NCBI RefSeq assembly: GCF_036416795.1 | Contig: NZ_CP143867.1 | Location: forward strand, 62,001 to 126,000 | Source: Bacteroides sp. MSB163 | GTDB taxonomy: Bacteria; Bacteroidota; Bacteroidia; Bacteroidales; Bacteroidaceae | Direction of reading: 5' to 3' | Length of the DNA: 64,000 bases | In this document: piece after piece, positions 1 to 7,636 of the stretch | Position numbering within the stretch: position 1 is the stretch's first letter | Layout of the letters: each line of letters starts with the position of its first letter | The notes under the pieces: model-generated | Told to the model about the DNA's origin: nothing | Databases searched by the model: none | What the model saw: the letters and a program-made list of their open reading frames with translations, nothing else | Position numbers and translations under genes: made by a program

Positions 1-1
1 G

Positions 2-88
2 AAAAAGGACAAGAGTGCTTATTACAGCAATACAAAGGCAAGGCAAATTCGTCAAATCACAAGGGCAAATTGGGCAAAACCAAAGTAA
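2..88 (+). CDS. possible C-terminal tail of an upstream gene (partial)
   Basis: Reading from base 2, the frame stays open for 28 codons and ends in TAA at 86-88. The peptide ends in a basic tail (...RANWAKPK) and is followed by 65 bp of apparent intergenic DNA with a promoter-like box before the next gene. The other long open frame here is the upstream extension of the regulator frame; it has a low-complexity peptide and no signal sequence. The stretch is too short to assign a family, and it may not be coding. Confidence 0.3.
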   Translation, partial: KKDKSAYYSNTKARQIRQITRANWAKPK

Positions 89-114
89 CAAGTACATCAA
101 ATACAGATTTATCG

Positions 115-122
115 TATATTTG
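115..122 (+). promoter_or_regulatory. Bacteroides-type -7 box for the first hybrid regulator
   Basis: TATATTTG matches the Bacteroides -7 consensus TAnnTTTG and lies 31 bp before the ATG at 154. It supports the 154 start, because a start further upstream would put the promoter inside the gene. No clear -33 TTTG is seen at the usual spacing. Confidence 0.45.
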
Positions 123-153
123 TTGCAAAGACAACCCTAAAATAGGAACAATC

Positions 154-3100
154 ATGCGAAGCTACAAACTTCTTCTATTCTTGCTGTGCCGGCTGCTATT
201 CTGTATCGATGGCATGGCACAACCTTATACCTTGCGACATCTGGGCGTAGAAGACGGATTGTCGAACAATTATGTCCGCGACATTGCACAAGATAAACAA
301 GGTTGCATCTGGGTGGCAACAGAACTTGGACTGAACCGGTTTGACGGATGCAACTTCACCACCTATAAAAGTAACAACTCACAATTAATCAATGATGCAC
401 TAAATGTACTACTATATGACGAAACAGAAAATGTGGTATGGATAGGTGGAAAATTCGACGGTATAAGCGCATTGGACTGTTCCACTTATCAATTCTACTC
501 TTACACATCCAGAGACGAGGTAAGGGCGGATAATATCGTGCACTTGTCTCATGCCTCCGATGGGGGAATCTGGCTGACTCCACATTACGGGAACATTGTT
601 CATTACGATAAACATAGCCACACATTCACATCGCTCGCTGATATGGGTATAGAGAACCTAAATAAATCCAACTGGTGTTGTTTCGACGATGGAGAAGGGC
701 ATCTTTATATCGGACACGCCCAAAGCGGAATGAGTATTATAAACCTGAAAAACAAAACAGTACGTAAACTCAGTCATACAAACAATAATCCGCAAAGTTT
801 GCCCGGAAACAGTATTTATTCCATTTATAAAGATCATTTGCAAAACATTTGGGTAGGAACCAACAGGGGATTGGGTTTATTTAACCCGAAAACAGAAGAG
901 TTTAGCGTATTCAGGCATGAATCCGATAACCCTCATTCTCTGATTGCCGACCATATTTACGATATCAAAGAAATGAATGACGGCACGCTATGGATTGCCA
1001 GTGATATCGGCGGAATCAGTATACTCGATTTACACAGTATAACTTTTAAGAGTCCTGAAAAGGTGCAGTTCTATAATATCACCGCGGACAATAGCAAGCA
1101 CGGGGTTACATCAGGAAATATACGCACCTTGTTACAGGATTCTTTCGGAAATATCTGGATAGGCAATTACAGTAGCGGTATAGATTTTATCAGCCACAGC
1201 CAACCGGAATTCCACATATTGCCCTATATGACCGAAAAAGGGAATATCACCAAGCACAAGCCTGTATGGGGAATCTGCAAGGATGAGAACAATCAAATCT
1301 GGCTGGGCGGTGAGAATGAAATAACATTATTCAAAGACAATAAACTCCTGAAAAGTATAGATATAACCAAACAACTTTCAAGACCATACGGACAAGTGTT
1401 TTCCATCATCAGCGACCAGCAAGGCGCATTATTACTTGGAATATACGACGACGGTCTTCTAAAATTCAATATCCGTAACGAACGTATCGAACGTATTCCA
1501 TTGGATATGGCGGATGTAGATATCATCACCTTTTTCAAAGAAAATGATGAAAAAATATGGATAGGCGCCGAATATGGAATATACAGCTACAGCAACGGTA
1601 CTCTCCGCAAAGAAGACGAAATCAACCGGTTATTGCCAGACCGATCAGTATATGGCATTCTCCGCGACAGGCAAGGTAAGTTGTGGATAGGTACTTATGG
1701 CGGAGGAATAGCTGTCCTTGACAAAGAAAACAAGCTGGTAGCCAAACTGAACAAAGGCACTCGCTTCTGCTCTAATGCCATCAATAGTCTTTACATGGAT
1801 TCTCAGGGGGGCGTATGGGCTGCCACACGCAACGGAATAGGATACATTAAAGATACAGCCCGTCCGGAAGAGTTTGAAGCATACGGTTATGAGCAAGGAC
1901 TTGAAGACACCTTCGTACGTGCCATTCAAGAAGATGCATCCGGAAATATCTGGCTCAGTACCAACGATGGAATATCCTTTTGGAACAAGCAAAAGAAGAA
2001 ATTCGACAGTTACGACTATCGTGACGGCATACCTATGGGAAACTTTATTGAAGGTTCGGCCTGCCGGGCAAAAGATGGCACACTCTATTTCGGCTCGCTA
2101 AACGGTGTCTGCTATTTCAATCCGGAAAATCTGATCGCAGAACGCCAAGTGGCTCCTGTACAGATTATCGAATGCAGAAGTCTGAATAACCAGATAGAAA
2201 GTCGTAATGAAGGAACTATCATTCCGACCTCTGAGGGAAGCATCAACCTGCCCTATAACCGGAATTCTTTCCGCATCTCATTCACCGTACCGGACTATTC
2301 GCAAAGCGGACAGGTGGAATATGCATATATGATTGACGGACTGGAAAATACATGGACCAATACTTTAGGAGAAAACATGATTACTTTCCGCAATATTTCC
2401 CCGGGAGAATATACATTCAAAGTAAAAGCAAGGTTAAGAAATCAGGAGTGGGACGATAGTCATATAGCCACATTACAAGTACACATCTATCCACCTCTAT
2501 GGCTGACGTGGTATGCGAAAGTCTTGTATATTCTGCTGGTCTTATTGTGTGTGTATATCTGGTTCCGTTTTTACAAACGTAAACTCATGCTGGAAAACTC
2601 CCTTGAACTGGAAAAAAAGAAAAGCCAAAACGAACAGGAACTTAACAACGAACGTCTGCGCTTCTACACCAACATCACACACGAACTGCGCACCCCATTA
2701 ACGTTGATACTCGGTCCACTGGAAGATTTAGTCAATGACTCTAACGTACCTGCTTTTTATAGTAATAAAATCAAGATGATTCACAGCAGTGCTATCCGGT
2801 TATTGAACCTTATCAACCAAATACTGGAATTCCGCAAGACGGAAACACAAAACCGAAAACTAACAGTAACCAAAGGAGATTTAAGTAGTCTGATTACAGA
2901 AATAGGTTTGCGTTACAAAGAATTGAATCGGAACGATAGAGTAAAATTCCACATTCGTGTTCAGCCCTCAAAGACTAAACTCTATTTTGATACTGATATC
3001 ATCTCTACCATACTGGATAATTTGTTATCAAATGCCATAAAATACACCCCGGAAGGAGAAATCAACCTGATTATGCATCCGATAAATCAGGAAGGCAAAC

Positions 3101-4185
3101 AATATACAGAAATAGTGGTCAGCGATACCGGATACGGAATAGATGCTGACGCACTGCCGCATATCTTCGACCGTTATTATCAGGCGAAAGGAAAACATCA
3201 GGCGTCAGGTACAGGCATCGGCCTTGCATTAGTCAAATCACTGGCCAACCTGCACGAAGGCAGTCTGCATGTAGAAAGTGAAACGGGTAAAGGAACGACT
3301 TTCACTTTCCGGATTCTCACCGAAAATACTTATCCCGATGCCTTGCATAAAGAAGACAGAACGGAAAGTATTCCAGAAAAAACGGAAAGCTTAAAAGAGG
3401 AAGACAATGATACTTGTCCGGTAATACTGGTTGTAGAAGATAATGATGATATTCGCGAATACATCGCTACTTCTTTCAGCAACAACTACCACATAATGAC
3501 TGCTACTAACGGAAAAGAAGGAGTAGAACAAGCACTGAAATATATCCCTGACATCATTATCAGCGACATTATGATGCCTGTAATGGATGGTATTGAATTA
3601 TGCAAACTGATAAAAGAAGATGTTCGCACCAGCCATATCCCCGTCATTCTATTGACGGCCAAAGACTCCATCCAGGATAAGGAAGAGGGCTACGAAAGCG
3701 GTGCCGACTCATATCTTACGAAACCATTCAGCGCCAAGTTGCTGCACAGCCGTGTTCACAATTTGCTGGAATCACGAAAGAAGTTAGCCCTGCTGATAAC
3801 CAACCGTACCAAAGAGTTGAAACCGGAACAAGTTCAGGAAACAATGCAACTAAGCCGGTTGGACGAAGAATTCTTGAACAGGTTTACTGCAATAGTAGAA
3901 GAAAATATCGACACACCCCAATTGGACATGCCCTTCATGATAGGCAAGATGAACATGAGTCACTCCACCCTTTACCGAAAGATAAAGGGACTGACTGGAA
4001 TCTCAGGCAATGAGTTCATCCGGAAAATAAGACTGAAAAACAGCTTGCGCTTATTGATGGAAGAAGGATTCAATGTTTCGGAAGCGGCTTATGCAAGCGG
4101 TTTCAATGACTTGGGATATTTCCGGAATTGCTTCAAAGAGGAATATGGAATGGCACCGTCGGAGTATATAAAACAGAAGAAATAG
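154..4185 (+). CDS. hybrid two-component system sensor/regulator (HTCS)
   Basis: This 1343-residue one-protein phosphorelay would sense an oligosaccharide in the periplasm and activate a PUL. In order it has a signal peptide (about 1-24), a long run of Reg_prop two-propeller repeats (many W-I-G/A-x motifs), a Y_Y_Y domain (about 690-780), a membrane helix (about 786-808), a HisKA H-box with His843 in ITHELRTPLT, an HATPase with N- and G-boxes (NLLSNAIKYTPEG, GTGIGLALVK), a receiver with phospho-acceptor Asp1138 (SDIMMPVMDG), and a C-terminal AraC helix-turn-helix pair. All key residues are present, so it should be active. The ATG at 154 is chosen because it gives the signal peptide and follows the -7 box; the frame is open further upstream, but only a TTG is available there. 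It is convergent with the GH31/SusCD locus, so its target could be that locus or one to the left of the window. Confidence 0.93.
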   Translation: MRSYKLLLFLLCRLLFCIDGMAQPYTLRHLGVEDGLSNNYVRDIAQDKQGCIWVATELGLNRFDGCNFTTYKSNNSQLINDALNVLLYDETENVVWIGGKFDGISALDCSTYQFYSYTSRDEVRADNIVHLSHASDGGIWLTPHYGNIVHYDKHSHTFTSLADMGIENLNKSNWCCFDDGEGHLYIGHAQSGMSIINLKNKTVRKLSHTNNNPQSLPGNSIYSIYKDHLQNIWVGTNRGLGLFNPKTEEFSVFRHESDNPHSLIADHIYDIKEMNDGTLWIASDIGGISILDLHSITFKSPEKVQFYNITADNSKHGVTSGNIRTLLQDSFGNIWIGNYSSGIDFISHSQPEFHILPYMTEKGNITKHKPVWGICKDENNQIWLGGENEITLFKDNKLLKSIDITKQLSRPYGQVFSIISDQQGALLLGIYDDGLLKFNIRNERIERIPLDMADVDIITFFKENDEKIWIGAEYGIYSYSNGTLRKEDEINRLLPDRSVYGILRDRQGKLWIGTYGGGIAVLDKENKLVAKLNKGTRFCSNAINSLYMDSQGGVWAATRNGIGYIKDTARPEEFEAYGYEQGLEDTFVRAIQEDASGNIWLSTNDGISFWNKQKKKFDSYDYRDGIPMGNFIEGSACRAKDGTLYFGSLNGVCYFNPENLIAERQVAPVQIIECRSLNNQIESRNEGTIIPTSEGSINLPYNRNSFRISFTVPDYSQSGQVEYAYMIDGLENTWTNTLGENMITFRNISPGEYTFKVKARLRNQEWDDSHIATLQVHIYPPLWLTWYAKVLYILLVLLCVYIWFRFYKRKLMLENSLELEKKKSQNEQELNNERLRFYTNITHELRTPLTLILGPLEDLVNDSNVPAFYSNKIKMIHSSAIRLLNLINQILEFRKTETQNRKLTVTKGDLSSLITEIGLRYKELNRNDRVKFHIRVQPSKTKLYFDTDIISTILDNLLSNAIKYTPEGEINLIMHPINQEGKQYTEIVVSDTGYGIDADALPHIFDRYYQAKGKHQASGTGIGLALVKSLANLHEGSLHVESETGKGTTFTFRILTENTYPDALHKEDRTESIPEKTESLKEEDNDTCPVILVVEDNDDIREYIATSFSNNYHIMTATNGKEGVEQALKYIPDIIISDIMMPVMDGIELCKLIKEDVRTSHIPVILLTAKDSIQDKEEGYESGADSYLTKPFSAKLLHSRVHNLLESRKKLALLITNRTKELKPEQVQETMQLSRLDEEFLNRFTAIVEENIDTPQLDMPFMIGKMNMSHSTLYRKIKGLTGISGNEFIRKIRLKNSLRLLMEEGFNVSEAAYASGFNDLGYFRNCFKEEYGMAPSEYIKQKK

Positions 4186-4188
4186 AAA

Positions 4189-4222
4189 ATGGACGTGTCT
4201 TCCACTAAGGAAACACGTCCAT
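4189..4222 (-). terminator. shared terminator between convergent genes
   Basis: A 10-bp perfect stem (ATGGACGTGT / ACACGTCCAT) lies between the end of the hybrid regulator (+) and the end of the GH31 gene (-). On the minus strand it is followed by TTTTCTATTTC, so it is best read as the intrinsic terminator of the SusC-SusD-GH31 unit. It may also stop plus-strand transcripts. Confidence 0.7.
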
Positions 4223-4236
4223 CCCTCCTATAGCTA

Positions 4237-5850
4237 TCAACGTATTTCTATGTCTAAAGTATTACCTTCGATATCAATACGGAGTTCCTGCTTTTCAGCA
4301 TTATACTTCCAAGAAGCAACATTCTTCACTTTCTTCACAGACGGCATATTCTTTAAAATAAAAGTATATTTCTGAGATATACCACTGCTAACTTTCAGTT
4401 TACCCGTCTTCTCATCATAAGTCACCAGACAATCTTCATACTCAATGCCATCTCCACACGGAAGATGCAGCTGACGAGTAGTGGTCCCATTAGGATATAT
4501 CATGATAGTTTTGCGTCCCACCATCGAAGCATCACCCAGTCCGGTTAGCCCACTAGTTACATTCAGCGGCAGAATGGCTCCTGCCTTCACAAATAAGGGA
4601 AAACGCTCTAACGCATACACTTCCTCTATCAAACTGCCGGGAGCATACTTAGTCCCATCATAGAAATTAATCCATTCTCCTTCGGAAGGAAGATGAAACG
4701 ATACACGGTTATCAGCCGACGTGATAGCTTTGGTAAATAAATAATCTCCCACCTGATGGCTTTCTTCCTCATAAGATGCATTTTTTATCAAAGACCCACC
4801 ATGCAAATGTGCATCCACAACTGTTGAAAATAAATAGGGAATCAGTTCATCATGCAAAACAACACAATAACGATAGATATTCTCTACGTCTGTGCCATGC
4901 CACCAAGGCAGATGATTACTGAAAGCGCCATTCTCACCGCCATTAATCATACAGGCGGTCATACATCCAAATTGTGCATAGCGCACAAACTGCTCTTTAT
5001 TGGAACGCTTCATGAAAAAACCAGCAACTTCGCATCCCGGTGAACCATAGCCACGCTTTGCCGACTGATAAATATTCTGAATTTGCAGTTTCAAGCCCTT
5101 CCAGTCACCGGAAAAGTCTCCACACCATCCCATATTCATCTTTTCCACACTGGCTGCATAACCTCCCTGATGTGAATAGGGACGAGCGATAATGATGCCT
5201 TGCGGGTTCTTTTTTACCGTATAATCGTACATAGCATCGTAGTAATAAGGGCGGAACTGCTCATTACTCATCTGACCAATAGACGTATCGAGAATATCTC
5301 CAAACCAGAATTCTCCCTGATCTACCTTCCAGCCATAGACACCATCGATAAAGACTTTATCCAGTTGCTTATACCACCAAGCTACTGCTTCTTTATTTGT
5401 AAAGTCGATATGTACCCCTTCTCCTTTCCACCAGACATGCGGCTTACTCTGATTTATGCCATACCCTTTAGAAACGACCTCATCATACGTATCGCTTTTT
5501 TGAAAACGGGTATCCTTACACTTTATATTGACTGCTCCTGTAAGCCATAGAAGCACTTTCACATCTTTACTCTTAAAATAATTAATCATATCCTTCGGGT
5601 CCGAATAGCGTTGCATGTCCCAGTTAAAGTCATTATAGGTCGTACTCCAAGGACTATCAATGATAACAGCACCTACCGGAATATTACGTTCTAAATACCC
5701 GTCGACCAGTGCTTTTGCTCCATCCGCCGTATTAATACTATCTTCCCATGCTACATGTTCAAAAGCCCACGCCGGAGTAATCGGTGGATTTTGGGCACTC
5801 ATGGACACACATATCAGAATTGAAATTGTAAGTAATAAAAGCTTCTTCAT
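4237..5850 (-). CDS. GH31 family glycoside hydrolase, short form
   Basis: A 537-residue exported retaining alpha-glycosidase (family activities include alpha-glucosidase, alpha-xylosidase and alpha-galactosidase). A signal peptide (1-19, ending SMSAQ) leads almost directly into the (beta/alpha)8 barrel. The nucleophile motif GWKVDQG has Asp177, and the acid/base motif WCGDFSGDW has Asp245 as the likely acid. The C-terminal part carries GH31-type beta-sandwich strands. Most GH31 enzymes are 650-900 residues with an N-terminal beta-sandwich that helps form the -1 site; that domain is essentially absent here. The gene is last in a minus-strand unit after SusC and SusD, 17 bp past the SusD stop. 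It is probably periplasmic and acts on oligosaccharides imported by that pair. The exact linkage cannot be read from the sequence. Confidence 0.88.
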   Translation of the reverse strand: MKKLLLLTISILICVSMSAQNPPITPAWAFEHVAWEDSINTADGAKALVDGYLERNIPVGAVIIDSPWSTTYNDFNWDMQRYSDPKDMINYFKSKDVKVLLWLTGAVNIKCKDTRFQKSDTYDEVVSKGYGINQSKPHVWWKGEGVHIDFTNKEAVAWWYKQLDKVFIDGVYGWKVDQGEFWFGDILDTSIGQMSNEQFRPYYYDAMYDYTVKKNPQGIIIARPYSHQGGYAASVEKMNMGWCGDFSGDWKGLKLQIQNIYQSAKRGYGSPGCEVAGFFMKRSNKEQFVRYAQFGCMTACMINGGENGAFSNHLPWWHGTDVENIYRYCVVLHDELIPYLFSTVVDAHLHGGSLIKNASYEEESHQVGDYLFTKAITSADNRVSFHLPSEGEWINFYDGTKYAPGSLIEEVYALERFPLFVKAGAILPLNVTSGLTGLGDASMVGRKTIMIYPNGTTTRQLHLPCGDGIEYEDCLVTYDEKTGKLKVSSGISQKYTFILKNMPSVKKVKNVASWKYNAEKQELRIDIEGNTLDIEIR

Positions 5851-5867
5851 ATTGTTTTGTTTTCTAA

Positions 5868-7625
5868 TTATTGTGCATAACCTTCGTTTTGCTTAAACTC
5901 TATATTCAGAACCTTGTAACTATTAATAGTGGACAAGGGTACCGGACGATTAATGTGGTAGGGTTTAATCCCTATTCCATTTACTCCATTTTCCGGATTT
6001 GTATCGGGATTTTTCTCTTTAATCCATTGGCAGAATGCATCTTTGTCCAGCGCACGTTTCAGCATTTGCCATCTGAAGAGTTCCCCTCCCAGTTCACGGG
6101 CTCCTTCATCCAGAATAAATGAAATATCAATATCTTCCAGATTTACAGTCAATGCTTCTTCGTGTCCTGGCATTAAAGCCCGTTGACGAAGTTCCATTAT
6201 CACCTGTGTCGCTTCATCTTTTCTGCCTAGACGGGTATACGCTTCTGCCAACGTCACATAGACTTCTCCCAACCGAATCAAGATTGCATCCTTATAGGCA
6301 TATTCCTGTTTTGCAGTTGACCGACTGCTATCCAGCCATTTAGTCACATTATTGGCACAACTACGAACATTGGAATTATTAAGGACTGCTCCCGTTTCTA
6401 TATCGTAAATATCAGTTACATCATCACAGATAATACCTCTATTCTCATAAGCCGACTTAACTTCTTGAGGAAGAACATCGAGTGCACGGATCAATAAAGT
6501 GTCCGAAAAATCAGGTAGTTCATTCCAATCGTCAGTACGGCAGTAACCTGATATAAAAGTTGCATCACGACGCTTATCATACTTATTAAATACATGAATA
6601 AAATAATAAGTAGGCATCACAGCACGATATTCACGACCATAGAAGACACTATGCGCTTGCAGACCATTGATTGTCTTAGAATAAGAACGCACCGAACGGT
6701 TTACCTGTGAAACCCAATAACGATGGATGAAATTATTCTGAGCATCAAATGTCGTGTTGCCATATTGTATGGACCAGATAATCTCACTATTTTCAGTATT
6801 ATCCGGTGAAAAGATGCGACTGAAATCACTTTCTAATTTATATCCATAGTCATTCTTTAATTCGGTAGCCACTCTCACCGCTTCTTCATAACAGTGCTTT
6901 TTGTTCTGCATCCCAACCTCACCGATCAATGTTTCATCATAAGCTGCCAGAGACATCAAGACACGCATCCGAATGGCCTTAGCAATACCCTGATCCATAC
7001 GCCCGAAATTTGATGAACGTACTTCGGAAGGGGCTTTCAGACTTTGGTCTGCAATCTCCAGGTCTGCAAGAATACGCTTATAAAAAGCAGCAATCCCCGG
7101 TTGGGTTCCTCCTATCTCTTCCGGACTGGTAATAGGCATCTCAGCATAATATGCGGCAGGTCCATAGATTTCAATAATCTGATGTAAATAAAAGGCACGC
7201 AAAGCGTGAGCTTCCGAAAGAAGTTCACTACGCTTGCTTTCCGAATGAAAATCTGCGGCATTAATCGAGTTGATACTTGTATTGATAGTGGAAAGTGCTA
7301 CATACAACCATTTCCAGAGGCCTTCGTTGCTGCTATTATCAATCATGTATGTATCGGTATAGGTAATCAGTCCTTTCCAGTAGTCACGTACATTACCTCC
7401 ATAAGCCATCAGGTCATTTCCTAATTCCCCTACCATAAACCACTGTTCCAGAAGTTCGGTATTGATCTGATACAATGACAGCAACTCAGCTTCAGCACCT
7501 TTTTCCGTCTGTGCATACGTATCATTAATAGACCCTTTCGGAGTTTCTTCCAGAAAACTGTCACAACCACAGAATGTCATCAATAAGGACAGACAAACTG
7601 AATATAATTTATAATTGAGTTTCAT
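5868..7625 (-). CDS. SusD/RagB-like outer-membrane glycan-binding lipoprotein
   Basis: A 585-residue lipoprotein with a signal peptide and a lipobox around FCGCDSF. It is followed by the typical SusD N-terminus (CDSFLEETPKGSI), TPR-like helices (LLSEAHALRAFYLHQIIEIYG) and the C-terminal SusD region (YVTLAEAYTRLGRKDEA, then EGARELGGELFRWQMLKR). It would cap the neighbouring SusC transporter at the cell surface and bind its substrate. The stop is 17 bp from the GH31 start, and the start is 11 bp from the SusC stop, so the three genes look co-transcribed. The binding specificity cannot be deduced from the sequence. Confidence 0.93.
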   Translation of the reverse strand: MKLNYKLYSVCLSLLMTFCGCDSFLEETPKGSINDTYAQTEKGAEAELLSLYQINTELLEQWFMVGELGNDLMAYGGNVRDYWKGLITYTDTYMIDNSSNEGLWKWLYVALSTINTSINSINAADFHSESKRSELLSEAHALRAFYLHQIIEIYGPAAYYAEMPITSPEEIGGTQPGIAAFYKRILADLEIADQSLKAPSEVRSSNFGRMDQGIAKAIRMRVLMSLAAYDETLIGEVGMQNKKHCYEEAVRVATELKNDYGYKLESDFSRIFSPDNTENSEIIWSIQYGNTTFDAQNNFIHRYWVSQVNRSVRSYSKTINGLQAHSVFYGREYRAVMPTYYFIHVFNKYDKRRDATFISGYCRTDDWNELPDFSDTLLIRALDVLPQEVKSAYENRGIICDDVTDIYDIETGAVLNNSNVRSCANNVTKWLDSSRSTAKQEYAYKDAILIRLGEVYVTLAEAYTRLGRKDEATQVIMELRQRALMPGHEEALTVNLEDIDISFILDEGARELGGELFRWQMLKRALDKDAFCQWIKEKNPDTNPENGVNGIGIKPYHINRPVPLSTINSYKVLNIEFKQNEGYAQ

Positions 7626-7636
7626 ATCGTTCTATT

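Noticed and set aside
70..153. upstream extension of the first hybrid regulator from a TTG
   Set aside because: It would put a long polar segment before the signal peptide and place the -7 box inside the gene; the ATG at 154 is better.
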